The translations under genes were made by a program, and so were the position numbers. A stretch of 64,000 nt of DNA from JBAXTE01 sp963556065 (GTDB lineage: Bacteria > Bacteroidota > Bacteroidia > Bacteroidales > WCHB1-69): the NCBI GenBank assembly GCA_963556065.3, contig CAUVYH020000005.1, positions 248,001 through 312,000 of the forward strand. The letters are read 5' to 3'. How positions within the stretch are numbered: position 1 is the stretch's first letter; every line of letters starts with the position of its first letter. A model generated the notes under the pieces. That model saw nothing but the letters and a program-made list of their open reading frames with translations, did not search any database and was not told the DNA's origin. This document shows, in pieces, positions 1 through 8,261 of this stretch.

Positions 1-513
1 TTTATAGGTTAAAATCTCACTTTTCAAACTATCTGACTGTCCAAATAATTTGGTTGTTGTAAAAACTCCGATTATAAATATTGTTATCGCTATTTTCATT
101 TTATATACAATTATTGTTTCATTCGTCAGTATGTTGCGAGATTGTCTGCCCGATTACTTTACAAACTGCCTGAATGAACGGTTATTTAACGGAAGTGGCT
201 ACGTGCTGCAACGGACTAAACCCTGCTTTGTTTTCACTGCGCCCCAAAGATATTTAATTTTGTTGAATTTCCAAAACCCAGCGCATGCTATTGTGCAAAA
301 ACAATTTATTAAAATGAAAATTTAAAAACAGTTGAGAAACAGATTGTCTTCGCAAAAGACTTAAATTTAGTTTGTGCTTCTCTATTTTCTCTTATTGTAA
401 ACGAAGTTGGGTAATTACCAGCCGGTGAAGCCAATGCGAAAACATATAACAAGAGATGGGTAATGCCCAATTCTGACGGCTGCTATTACCTTGGAACGCT
501 CACGCAAAAGAGG
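1..513. other. Left-edge stretch without a supported gene
   Basis: No coding region is convincing here. A 91-codon plus-strand frame at 50-325 resembles nothing I know, starts with an isoleucine/valine-rich stretch and has no gene context. The sequence is AT-rich and looks like accessory intergenic DNA. It ends at the stop codon of the acetyltransferase gene on the minus strand. Confidence 0.5.
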
Positions 514-1278
514 CTACGCCCCCATAACCTTGTCAAACCGACTATCCATGCAGATACTTAGGTCTGTGGTTATAAATTCCCCGTTATAAAATAAACTGAA
601 AATTGTTGCTGGTGATGGTGCTGATTGTGCTTGTTCCATCGTTTCAAGTTTGATGATTTTTAACGGTAGTTTTCTTTTGCTTGCGGTCTCTGTTAATGAA
701 TTCAGAACATGAAATTCTGAAAATGGACAACGATTTGAATAATAAACGGCTAATCCGTTTTTTTCCGGGCACGTTCCATTTAAAACCGTGTCTTTAAATT
801 TTGGATTTTCTGCGTTTGGATTTATTTTCTTAACCAGCAAGCTAAATCCGGAAGATATTTTCTCGCATGTTTCAAATCCTTGTCGAATAAGCCATTTTGT
901 GTCGCTCATAAAATGGAACTTCGTCGTCCCAACGATGGTAACTAACCCGTCTTTTCCTTGTGCTTTTGCATCGTCGAGTGCCAGTTGTAACAACGCTTTT
1001 CCATATCCTTTCCCTTTATATTGCCCGGAAACCCAAAAACAGTTTATCAATATATAATTTGGAGCATCAATCGGAGCCCAACCTTTTTCAGCAGGGCCAT
1101 ATTCCATGAATACTTTTGCTCTTGCGTCGATTCTTCGAAAAATGTATTCGTTGTCGAATTCTTTTTTTAGCCAGCCCTTTTTTATCTCATAGCTTTCCTT
1201 GCATTTTTTGTCAGAAAAAGCGCAACAAATGTGTTCTTTTTCAATGTTTGTTTTGTCCAGCTTAATGATTTTTTCCAT
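514..1278 (-). CDS. GNAT-family N-acetyltransferase with C-terminal YoaP-like domain
   Basis: The protein has 254 residues. Residues about 70-115 hold the acetyl-CoA-binding signature of the GNAT fold: a beta strand (ILINCFWV) followed by QYKGKGYGKALLQLALDDAK, which fits the Q/RxxGxG/A loop that grips the coenzyme pyrophosphate. The C-terminal part (about 160-254) resembles the YoaP domain attached to a subset of GNAT enzymes. It contains a CPFSEFH segment that looks like a degenerate thioredoxin/glutaredoxin active-site region. The substrate is unknown. It is a single gene flanked by gene-poor DNA with no operon partner. The ATG at 1278 opens a natural N-terminus (MEKIIKLDK). Family assignment is firm; the biological role is not. 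Confidence 0.85.
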   Translation of the reverse strand: MEKIIKLDKTNIEKEHICCAFSDKKCKESYEIKKGWLKKEFDNEYIFRRIDARAKVFMEYGPAEKGWAPIDAPNYILINCFWVSGQYKGKGYGKALLQLALDDAKAQGKDGLVTIVGTTKFHFMSDTKWLIRQGFETCEKISSGFSLLVKKINPNAENPKFKDTVLNGTCPEKNGLAVYYSNRCPFSEFHVLNSLTETASKRKLPLKIIKLETMEQAQSAPSPATIFSLFYNGEFITTDLSICMDSRFDKVMGA

Positions 1279-1521
1279 GTCTTATAATGTCTGTTTTCTT
1301 TTTTAGTGGCAGCATGCAACATTCAAAAACTGAATTAAGTGCTAATTTCGAGTTAGCCGAAATGCCACAAATGCCAAACTAATCTTCCATAAACCTAAAA
1401 ATTCAAATCCGTTGTCGTCGCTAACTAAATTCATCGAAGTAAAATTAGTCTTTTTTTCAATTGTTTTGTAACGTGCCATTATTGATTGATTCAAAACTTT
1501 TGCGTTTCAATGATATTTCAT

Positions 1522-1551
1522 AAACAAAAACAATGCTTTAGCAAGAGAGTA
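1522..1551 (+). repeat. Dispersed 30-bp repeat, copy A
   Basis: By eye this matches the reverse complement of 59226-59255 at 27 of 30 positions, with the exact 15-base core CAATGCTTTAGCAAG in both. Both copies lie in gene-poor DNA near the window edges. Confidence 0.6.
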
Positions 1552-1866
1552 CAATCGGTTGCTTGTCAGTGATCCCGAAAAGCACCCTAATTGCTTTTAT
1601 CTTATAATTTTTTAAACGACAATTTATTGCTTTTCGGAGTTCGCAAGCCCATTCAGAGCTTACTTGCGCTGGTTGAAAATATTTGAGCGGGTTCAGAACT
1701 AAACTACCCGGTGCAGATGATTTTGTCTGTTTTTTATCATGCTGACGCAGGAAGCATTTATGGATTCTTCACTACGTTTAGGATGACAAAATCCTGGCAA
1801 CATTTACGCAATTTATCAATAGGCCACGAAGCAGGCAATCATTTAAATTAAACCCAAGATTGTTAG

Positions 1867-1893
1867 CAAAAAGAGGTTGCCCGATAGACAACC
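1867..1893 (-). terminator. Probable intrinsic terminator of the secreted-protein gene
   Basis: On the minus strand a short stem (GGTTG with CAACC, extendable with a mismatch) is followed by CTCTTTTT. It lies about 22 bases past the stop codon at 1915. The stem is short, so this is only moderately supported. Confidence 0.5.
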
Positions 1894-1914
1894 CCTAATA
1901 TTCCTAAGTTTATT

Positions 1915-2277
1915 TTATATTTTTATGGACAGCACTCCTTTTCCTCCATCCCTGTGGCACGTTCGGGTAACAATTAGTGTTGGTTTTCCCGCATTTGCAC
2001 CAATAACTTTTAATTTAAGTTTTCGTTCCCAAGTTCCTTTGCTGATTTCTTTCCAGTCGGTACCGGATAAAATTTTCAGTCCGCTGGCTTTAAAATTAGT
2101 ACTTTTCATTGCCACGGAACAATCTGCATGGATAAGAACTACCGTAACTTTCACTACCAATTCGTCACCGGCTGCATATTTATTTTTTTCTTTTTCAATT
2201 TTGAAAGAGATGTCGCAAGCCCACGATGTAGCAATGGAAAAGGCCACAAGTAGGAGCGTTAATGTAATTTTTTTCAT
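1915..2277 (-). CDS. Small secreted protein of unknown function
   Basis: The protein has 120 residues. A clear Sec signal peptide (MKKITLTLLLVAFSIATSWA, cut before CDISF) is followed by about 100 residues that look all-beta. It has Lys-rich strands and three cysteines in the mature part, two of which (after the first) lie in HADCS and RTCHRDGG. I recognise no family. It starts 5 bases after the DUF2271 gene, so it is the last gene of the cytochrome-DUF5777-DUF2271 group and is probably exported with it. A role as a small partner of the redox cluster is inferred from position only. Confidence 0.75.
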   Translation of the reverse strand: MKKITLTLLLVAFSIATSWACDISFKIEKEKNKYAAGDELVVKVTVVLIHADCSVAMKSTNFKASGLKILSGTDWKEISKGTWERKLKLKVIGANAGKPTLIVTRTCHRDGGKGVLSIKI

Positions 2278-2282
2278 CTTTG

Positions 2283-3140
2283 CTATTTTACGATTAATTT
2301 GAAGATTTGATTTTTTTGATCGACGTTCACATGAACAAAATATGTACCACCGGCTACATCACTGGATTTTGGATTCCAGATAAAATAGTGTTTGCCTGCT
2401 TCATATTCGCTTTTGTTAAAGCGGTGAATCAATTTACCCGAAATGGAATAGATAGAAACCTGAACCGAGGCTTTGTTGGTTAATTCTACTTGAATGTTGG
2501 TTTCGTCCGCAGTTGGGTTGGGAGTGACGCAAACCGAAGTATTGCCGATTAATGAACTAATTCCGGCTCCATAGCCTGCCGTATAAAAATATTGCAAATC
2601 GATATTTTGGAAATATGTTGTGTTGGCAGGAGTAACATGTTGATTTGCTGTTCCTTTTGTAAAAGGAATGCTTATTGTTGGGTTCCCAGAGGTGTTTGTT
2701 TCATTAAATTCAACCCATAGGTTATAATCGCCGTCGGGAACAACGTAACCGGATTTGTTCTTCCCATTCCATTTTACAGTATGTGTGGTATGTGCGGTTA
2801 GGCTGGCACCACTAACGGCATCTGCAGGGACAACGCCGCCGGAGTAAGTGTTCCATTTGAACAGCTTGCTTTTGTAGTTTGATGCTCTTACCTTTAAGCT
2901 GGTTACATATTGGTCGCTCGAATTTGTAATCCAAATAGCCAAAACATGTCTTGGAGCATAAGCTCCTCCGTATGAAACTGTTTTTACCGTAAAAAGTACG
3001 GTCGTATCACCTGCCGTGAGCAATGAAATAACTTCAGGGCGACCGCTTTGATTATTGGGTCCGACAGATTTACAAAATGATGGATTACCGGCGAATGCTG
3101 TAAATGCAAACAGTGCTAAAATCAATAAATTTCGTTTCAT
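2283..3140 (-). CDS. DUF2271 protein with T9SS type A sorting domain, probable flavoprotein
   Basis: The protein has 285 residues. A signal peptide (residues 1 to about 18) precedes a DUF2271 domain (about 45-175) with the characteristic HVLAIWITN and HTVKWNGKN segments. A type A T9SS C-terminal sorting domain (about 205-285) follows, with VTPNPT, SIYSISGKL and a final IFKLIVK. Residues 107-113 read DAVSGAS, followed by LT. This matches the Dxx(S/T)GA(T/S) motif modified by ApbE flavin transferases, so Ser113 is a candidate FMN acceptor. The protein is predicted to cross the outer membrane through T9SS. A paralogue with Thr at the acceptor position is encoded at 9542-10315 beside apbE. Family and sorting domain are seen directly; flavinylation is inferred. 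Confidence 0.88.
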   Translation of the reverse strand: MKRNLLILALFAFTAFAGNPSFCKSVGPNNQSGRPEVISLLTAGDTTVLFTVKTVSYGGAYAPRHVLAIWITNSSDQYVTSLKVRASNYKSKLFKWNTYSGGVVPADAVSGASLTAHTTHTVKWNGKNKSGYVVPDGDYNLWVEFNETNTSGNPTISIPFTKGTANQHVTPANTTYFQNIDLQYFYTAGYGAGISSLIGNTSVCVTPNPTADETNIQVELTNKASVQVSIYSISGKLIHRFNKSEYEAGKHYFIWNPKSSDVAGGTYFVHVNVDQKNQIFKLIVK

Positions 3141-3151
3141 TTTTTTAGGAA

Positions 3152-4027
3152 TTAGAAAATTTTAAAAGTTGTTGGAATATTAAAGCAGAGGCGAAGATGT
3201 TTTAGCCCTTTTCCTCCGGTTGATTGCGTGAGTACCGTGTTTTCGTTAATCCCTCCGGAATTGGAGAAAAATAGTTGGAATACATGGCGTGGTCCCGTAT
3301 GTATTTGTACTCCGACCGAAAGTTGGGAACTTCGAAATCCTTCGAGATCCACCTGTCCTTTCGGCACATAACTATATTCCGCAGCAATATTCCAAACATT
3401 GGTAATTTTGATATTAGCGGCAACTCCGGCCGCAAAAACTTCATTTTTGTCATTTATGGTTGAAGTCATATTCCTATGAACATAAGAAGCCACTAGTTGA
3501 GCCGAAAACCGGTCGCAAAATTTTCTCGAAAACATTAGTTCCGTAGTATAGGAGAGTCGTTGCCATGTTTCGATTTTTGCATCCGAAGGATAACCCAAAT
3601 CGCCTGTGGCAATGGTTGCATCGCTAAAAACAGCAATAGAAACAGGCATCTTTTTCCATCCTTGTTTTATAATCAGCCATTTGGCATAGCCGTCAAAGAG
3701 CTGTTGCTGGCTGGTAGATCCGATTCCTACGGTAACATTGTTAAGCAGCCCTATATCGGCTCCAAATCGTGAATTTGCGGTATAAAGGCCGAAAAGGCCG
3801 TCTATTCCTGTTCCTATTTCACCCATTCGGTGTCCTAAATAAAGCTTCATTTCGCCTCGTGGCAAAGCATCGGTAGTCGGATGATTGAAAATTTGAATTG
3901 CAGGGAATGTTTTATCGACAATATTTTCGGAGTTGCCGTTTAATGTTGTATCCAAGGGGATACCGTCTTGTGCAATGCTTGGAAAAACCCACATCAGCAC
4001 GATTAAATATAAAATTTGCTTTTTCAT
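3152..4027 (-). CDS. DUF5777-family outer-membrane beta-barrel protein
   Basis: The protein has 291 residues from the ATG at 4027. A further in-frame start at 4072 would add 15 residues ahead of the signal peptide MKKQILYLIVLMWVFPSIAQ and is less likely. The mature part matches the DUF5777 pattern: an early FNHPTTDALPRGEMKLYLGHRMG segment, then alternating strands ending in FKIF, as expected for a barrel with an aromatic last residue. It lies between the cytochrome lipoprotein and the DUF2271 protein, 11 bases from the latter. DUF5777 proteins are, from memory, often found next to c-type cytochromes. A porin-like or structural role in electron transfer at the outer membrane is inference. Confidence 0.8.
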   Translation of the reverse strand: MKKQILYLIVLMWVFPSIAQDGIPLDTTLNGNSENIVDKTFPAIQIFNHPTTDALPRGEMKLYLGHRMGEIGTGIDGLFGLYTANSRFGADIGLLNNVTVGIGSTSQQQLFDGYAKWLIIKQGWKKMPVSIAVFSDATIATGDLGYPSDAKIETWQRLSYTTELMFSRKFCDRFSAQLVASYVHRNMTSTINDKNEVFAAGVAANIKITNVWNIAAEYSYVPKGQVDLEGFRSSQLSVGVQIHTGPRHVFQLFFSNSGGINENTVLTQSTGGKGLKHLRLCFNIPTTFKIF

Positions 4028-4417
4028 CAGATTCGTATAAACAATGGTTATGGAGCCGGATTTAAAATCCATTTCGAAATTTGTTTTAGTTCCAAGCTAT
4101 CCATAACAATTCCTTCGTGCGGATTTTGGACATCCTTTACATAGTCGTAAAGCTTCGTACGAGGCTGGTGTGAATAGATGTATGTGATGGTGTGGTCGTA
4201 AGTGTCTAAATCGCAATTGCCCGAAGACCCTCCAACATGGCAACTTATGCATTTTTCGTCAAAAACAGGTTTGATTTGCTTGGAGTAAGTGACAAAAATT
4301 GTATCGCTGGCGATAGAATCGGTTGAGGTAGTTTTAAAATAAGTTTCTTCATTTTCTTTTCGGCAGCCCGATAGTATAAAAACCAGCCAAGTGATGGTAC
4401 ATAAAACAACTAAGTAA

Positions 4418-5411
4418 TTACCCAAATTTAATGTCGTATTTGGTGCCAAAATCATTCAATACTGCAAATAGTCTTTCTTCTAGATTTTGAAAACAGAGGT
4501 AAGCATCAAATGGCATCCAATAATATTTGATTCTTTTCCATAGAATTTCGATTAAGTTTAGCTCTGGAGAATATGGTGGCAAGAAAAAGATCAACAAATC
4601 TTTTTTCTCCCACTCTTTTATTTTAAGAAGAAACTTTTTTGATTTATGAATTGGCGAATTATCAAGTATCACCACCGTTTTCTTAGTAGTTTGCTCAACA
4701 AAACGATCCACAAAGTCAATTAGTTTTTCCGAATTGAATGTTGTTTCAAGTACTTCAAAGAACAAGCTGTTTTTTCGATTCATGAGTCCTACAACATTTA
4801 GAAACTTCCCTTTAGCAGCGGGTAATAGTATTTGGTTTCCATTTGTTTGCCATGCATATGGAACATTAGGAGTCAGTCCAAAATGACTTTCATCGCCAAA
4901 ATACAAATCAATATATCCACTCTCTTCTAATTCCTTAAGGCTTTCTATTTGTTGTTGTTTCAGTTCAAATTCTTCCTTGTTGCGTTTGTGTTTTAATGAC
5001 AATCGAGCTCTTTTCCATCTATAGCCCAGTTTCTTTTAAAAAATTCTGCAAAGTCTTTTTGCAGATTTTAATATTATGTTGCTTTTCAAAATAGAGCAGT
5101 ACATTTTTTAAATTTCTACTATGAAGTTCTAGCTGTTCAGATATTTCCTGATTGTACCCTTTAAGTCGAGTTTTAACACCTCTACCTGCAATAATTGGAA
5201 GTGAATCCAGTCCTCTTTTCTCCCATGATTCGAACCAACGTTCTATGGTTCTCCGATTCACGTTGAAAATAATAGATAAATCAGTTATCGTTCGTCTATT
5301 ATGGCTTAAAAGAAGACATTGACTACGTTTTCTGATTGTGTTATTAGCACTACTCTTGTGAATATGCTCTAGTTCCTCAATCTCCTCTGTTTTTAGTGTT
5401 ATATATCTCAT
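4418..5411 (-). CDS. IS630-family transposase (frameshifted or programmed shift)
   Basis: Two overlapping frames make up one transposase. The first (5411-5019) encodes an N-terminal helix-turn-helix region with NVNRRTIERW and ends FLKETGL-stop. The second continues as KLGYRWKRARLSLKHKR and holds the DDE triad: FGDESHFG, VILDNSPIHKS and PYSPELNLIEILW. The reading frame moves by +1 at about 5030-5040, near a T6-A4 run. Dropping one A there gives a single protein of about 330 residues, the usual family length. Frameshifting is known in some IS630 relatives, but other genes in this window have the same kind of one-base insertion, so error or decay is possible. The start MRYITLKTEE at 5411 follows a good promoter; an upstream ATG at 5462 is less likely. 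Confidence 0.88.
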
Positions 5412-5418
5412 TATGAAG

Positions 5419-5449
5419 CAAATATACGAATAAAAACCCATATAGACAA
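5419..5449 (-). promoter_or_regulatory. Transposase promoter, Bacteroidota type
   Basis: On the minus strand TTG (5449-5447), a 20-base spacer and TATATTTG (5426-5419) fit the Bacteroidota consensus TTG-N19/20-TAnnTTTG. It lies 7 bases ahead of the ATG at 5411, so the leader would be very short. This supports the downstream start. Confidence 0.65.
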
Positions 5450-5670
5450 CATAATACGACATTATATTATTCTAATTACTTACTACCAATAGTCTTGGCG
5501 TTTTTAACAATGCAATGATTTTCATAAGTGCAAATTTAAACCCAGTTTCAATTTTTAAATAAGGGATAAAAGTAAGCTTTTTTGCGTAATGAAAATGCGT
5601 TTTGTATTAATTTAGATTCATTGCAAATAGAAAACACATTGCAAATCAATCATCCGATATCGGCTATGGA

Positions 5671-6102
5671 TTAATATTTTCCCATTAATTGATTTACCTT
5701 GTTTGGGAATGGGAAAATGTTAATCATCCAAAGAATTAATACGATATTGATAACCAGAAATAAGTCGAAGTTGGTGAGTGATAAAAAAATAAAATTCGGA
5801 ATAACAGCAACTAACCCAATTCCTAACCTGATGGTGAAAAGATTTATCAATTTTTGCCTTTTCAGTTTGGCATCACTTATCTGACGGACTCGTTTATAGC
5901 CCCTTTTGAAATAAATCAGTTGAAAAAGTAGAGTTATTAATGTAACTGGAATTGCTATGAAAAGCAACTGTTGCGCAAATTCGGCATTAGGCTCAACAAG
6001 AATAACTTTAGTAAGCAGTAAAATAGGAATAATAAAACAGAGTAATATCACTGTGATAACGATCGTGATGCATACACGAATTGCTTTTGAAGGAGTAAGC
6101 AT
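5671..6102 (-). CDS. Four-helix integral membrane protein of unknown function
   Basis: The protein has 143 residues and four strongly hydrophobic segments (about residues 8-32, 44-64, 92-108 and 113-130). Basic residues between segments 2 and 3 (KRGYKRVRQISDAKLKRQK) suggest a cytoplasmic loop. I recognise no family. One base separates it from the deoxynucleoside kinase gene upstream, so they are probably co-transcribed. No catalytic motif is visible. Confidence 0.7.
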   Translation of the reverse strand: MLTPSKAIRVCITIVITVILLCFIIPILLLTKVILVEPNAEFAQQLLFIAIPVTLITLLFQLIYFKRGYKRVRQISDAKLKRQKLINLFTIRLGIGLVAVIPNFIFLSLTNFDLFLVINIVLILWMINIFPFPNKVNQLMGKY

Positions 6103-6103
6103 T

Positions 6104-6736
6104 TTATAAAATTATGCGTTGAAACCCATTATTATAAGATCGTTGGAGTAGTTCCACCATTATTTGGTAGTCGCCTTGGTTGGCCACAAAATCAATGTTG
6201 TTGGTATCTACGAGCACAACAGGAATATTTGTCAATGACTTTATGTGATTCAGATACCCGTTTTGTAGCTTTGAGAGATAATCGGAAGAAATGCTTTGCT
6301 CATAATCGCGACCTCTTTTTTTAATATTTTCTATCAACAAATCAATGTCTTTATACAGATATATCAATAGTTCAGGACGAGGTAAAAATGAAGTAATAAT
6401 ATTATAAAGTTTGGTGTAGAGGACATATTCATCGGGTTGAAGTGTGTTTTTGGAGAAGATAATACATTTGTCGATGAAGTAATCGGCAATGGTAAAAGAG
6501 GCAAAAAGATCGCCATGCGAAAGTAATTCTCTTAGTTGTCGATATCGTTCGGCTAAAAACGACATCTCCAACGGAAACGCGTAATGTTCCGGATCTTTGT
6601 AGAACTTAGGTAAAAATGCGTTTTCTTCGAATTGCTCTAAAATCAGTTTCGCCTTGTAGTCTTCGGCAATTTTGGTAGCCAAAGTTGTTTTTCCTGCTCC
6701 AATAGAGCCTTCGATAGTAATATAATTGTAACGCAT
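6104..6736 (-). CDS. Deoxynucleoside kinase (dNK family)
   Basis: The protein has 210 residues from the ATG at 6736; a TTG three codons earlier is not needed. The P-loop GSIGAGKTT (residues about 10-18) follows the first beta strand YNYITIE, as in deoxyadenosine/deoxyguanosine kinases. Later come the ERYRQL segment typical of the substrate-binding helix and KKRGRDYEQSIS, which matches the lid region with its arginines. The enzyme would phosphorylate salvaged deoxynucleosides with ATP in the cytoplasm. Base preference cannot be told from sequence alone. It overlaps nothing and is followed one base later by a membrane protein gene. Confidence 0.9.
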   Translation of the reverse strand: MRYNYITIEGSIGAGKTTLATKIAEDYKAKLILEQFEENAFLPKFYKDPEHYAFPLEMSFLAERYRQLRELLSHGDLFASFTIADYFIDKCIIFSKNTLQPDEYVLYTKLYNIITSFLPRPELLIYLYKDIDLLIENIKKRGRDYEQSISSDYLSKLQNGYLNHIKSLTNIPVVLVDTNNIDFVANQGDYQIMVELLQRSYNNGFQRIIL

Positions 6737-6809
6737 CAATTGCAAATTTAAAAAAGTAAAATTAAATATTATTACAATTGATTACAAGCTTGTTGAAAAA
6801 AATAGTCGA

Positions 6810-8261
6810 TTAAAATGTAAAACAGGCATTTAGTCCTGCCGCAATTGCAGTTAATCCATCACTTCGTTGATAATACGACACTCGCATTTCTAAGAATTTG
6901 AATACAAGGTGATATCCTTCCGGCCTTTTTAGAAGTCCTAACGTTGGAATTTTCCATTTTCTGATCCCATACGTAGGGCTAATTCTTCCTGCAATTGATA
7001 TTTTATGATTTGTAAATGCCGATAAATCGTAATCGGAGGTAAAATATTGCTCTTGCGATTGGTATGAATTGCTGTTGGGCATCGTAATCACATTCCCGTT
7101 TGCATCGGTGAGAGGGAGTAGATTTCCTAAGTCATCCCGCATCAGCTTATGTTCGCCAAACGGACGGAAGTATTTACAAGCCGTTTGCTGATAATAGCGA
7201 TACATGGGCGAAATCGTTAGCCATGAATTTATTTTAAGAGGGATTTCTAAGCTTACAGTGTTTGAGGTAACGCCAAAATCGTCCCAGTAATAACGATAAA
7301 ACAATCGCAGAGTCATAAAATCCGTTAGAAAATAATTTATACGCATCCCGACAGGTATTTTAATCTTATGATTCGGCAACCATTCGTGGTTAACATATCT
7401 TGGATTCCAAACTCCTTCTGCCGGAAGTGTTTTTGCCGTATCATCATCAAAATATACCCGATGAAAAGGGGTCCAGAGAATTCCGTTTTGAAAGACCAAA
7501 TCGGTGGTTACAAATATTTGAAGCCGCTTGGTAAGAACTTGAGCATACGAAGCGGTAAAGGTGGTGGTATAGCGGGCATCGGTTGAATAATCTTTATTAT
7601 TAGCGCTTTGAGAACTCGTTCCCGGAGAATCTTCAACATGTCCCCAGCCCACGACTTTTCCGCTTAATGGATCTACAAAGTTGGGCTCGGTGGGACTGTA
7701 TCCTTTTCGGAGTTCACCCGGAAAAATCAGCTTCCACACGTCATAGTATAAACTTCCTTTTAATGCAAATTCGGAATTTCCGCTTTTTGAAGTTTGAGTG
7801 TAGTTTAATCCTCCTGAGAAGGAGTTTACATCAAATTCGTTTGAGAAGCCGATGGTGCCACCCACAACTTTACGTCTATTTTTAAGTTTGCGGTTATACG
7901 AGATATCAGCATGATTACGTACATCTTGAGCAGATGCCGACGATACAAATTTGCTTCTGCTTGCGCCGGCAACCAGATATCGGTCAATATTATTGCTTGA
8001 TGCCGAAGAATAGTAATCTACCCCATAAGAAACACTAATGTTGTTTACCGAATCAAAAGGTACATTTAAAATTATCAACGGCGCAACACAATCGAGTTTT
8101 TCTGTTCCTAATCCTCCGGTAACCGGTGAGTGGTCGCCATCTTGCTGATAGTAGTCGAATAGAATATTGACCTCTTTCTCCTCTAGCGGACGATAGGTTT
8201 GGGCTAATAGCGATAGTGGCATCATTAGCCCGATTAAAATTAGTTTTAATTGCATCCGCAA
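6810..8261 (-). CDS. DUF3570-family outer-membrane beta-barrel protein
   Basis: The protein has 483 residues. A signal peptide (residues 1-21, ending LLAQ) is followed by the DUF3570 pattern: FDYYQQDGDHSPVTGG near the N-terminus, a YGVDYYSSASSNNID region, many amphipathic strands with aromatic girdles, and a last strand ending in FTF as in outer-membrane barrels. The gene overlaps the DUF4266 gene by 16 bases, so translation is probably coupled. The set ApbE/DUF2271/DUF4266/DUF3570 is, from memory, a recurring gene neighbourhood linked to extracytoplasmic flavinylation. A channel or scaffold bringing electrons to the surface is inferred. Confidence 0.88.
   Translation of the reverse strand: MRMQLKLILIGLMMPLSLLAQTYRPLEEKEVNILFDYYQQDGDHSPVTGGLGTEKLDCVAPLIILNVPFDSVNNISVSYGVDYYSSASSNNIDRYLVAGASRSKFVSSASAQDVRNHADISYNRKLKNRRKVVGGTIGFSNEFDVNSFSGGLNYTQTSKSGNSEFALKGSLYYDVWKLIFPGELRKGYSPTEPNFVDPLSGKVVGWGHVEDSPGTSSQSANNKDYSTDARYTTTFTASYAQVLTKRLQIFVTTDLVFQNGILWTPFHRVYFDDDTAKTLPAEGVWNPRYVNHEWLPNHKIKIPVGMRINYFLTDFMTLRLFYRYYWDDFGVTSNTVSLEIPLKINSWLTISPMYRYYQQTACKYFRPFGEHKLMRDDLGNLLPLTDANGNVITMPNSNSYQSQEQYFTSDYDLSAFTNHKISIAGRISPTYGIRKWKIPTLGLLKRPEGYHLVFKFLEMRVSYYQRSDGLTAIAAGLNACFTF

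Larger units (their letters stand above)
1279..1914. other. Gene-poor spacer with repeat fragments
   Basis: I see no gene in this 636-base stretch. It contains a 30-base segment (1522-1551) that recurs in inverted orientation near 59.24 kb, and a segment near 1737-1758 that resembles one at 40576-40598. A motif near 1763-1790 resembles extragenic repeats that I recall as common in Bacteroidota. A weak minus-strand terminator for the next gene lies at 1867-1893. Confidence 0.5.
4411..5482 (-). mobile_element. IS630-family insertion sequence
   Basis: The element is about 1.07 kb. The left end reads TAAGTAATTA, then a variable 9 bases, then AATGTCGTAT. The complement of the right end (5482 leftwards) reads TAAGTAATTA, a variable 9 bases, then AATGTCGTAT. 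The terminal inverted repeats thus match in two 10-base blocks. The outermost TA on each side is the duplicated target of the IS630/Tc1 superfamily. It carries one transposase gene, split by a frameshift. The transposase stop codon lies inside the left inverted repeat. The insertion disrupts a cytochrome lipoprotein gene, whose frame is restored when the element and one TA are removed. Confidence 0.93.
4048..5525 (-). pseudogene. Monohaem c-type cytochrome lipoprotein, interrupted by an IS630 element
   Basis: The 3' part (4410-4048) encodes lipobox LSGC, then CISCHVGG, a CxxCH haem c site, and a possible distal Met in EGIVMDSL. The 5' part lies beyond the IS: an ATG at 5523-5525 encodes MKIIALLKTPRLLV before the TA target. 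Removing 4413-5482, leaving one TA, gives an uninterrupted 135-residue lipoprotein with a normal basic n-region. The insertion therefore falls inside the signal peptide. As the DNA stands, an ATG at 4455 within the IS end reads out in frame and keeps the hydrophobic core and lipobox but has no lysine or arginine before the core. A short form might still be made. The gene would head the cluster with DUF5777 and DUF2271. Confidence 0.85.

Noticed and set aside
50..325. Plus-strand 91-codon frame near the left edge
   Set aside because: No recognisable domain, odd composition, no gene context.
4048..4455. Taking the cytochrome gene as intact from the ATG at 4455
   Set aside because: That ATG lies inside the IS inverted-repeat end; the original start is at 5525 on the other side of the element.
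5030..5045. Canonical -1 slippery site (T-TTA-AAA) in the IS transposase
   Set aside because: A -1 shift leads to an early stop; the second frame is reached only by +1 (or -2).
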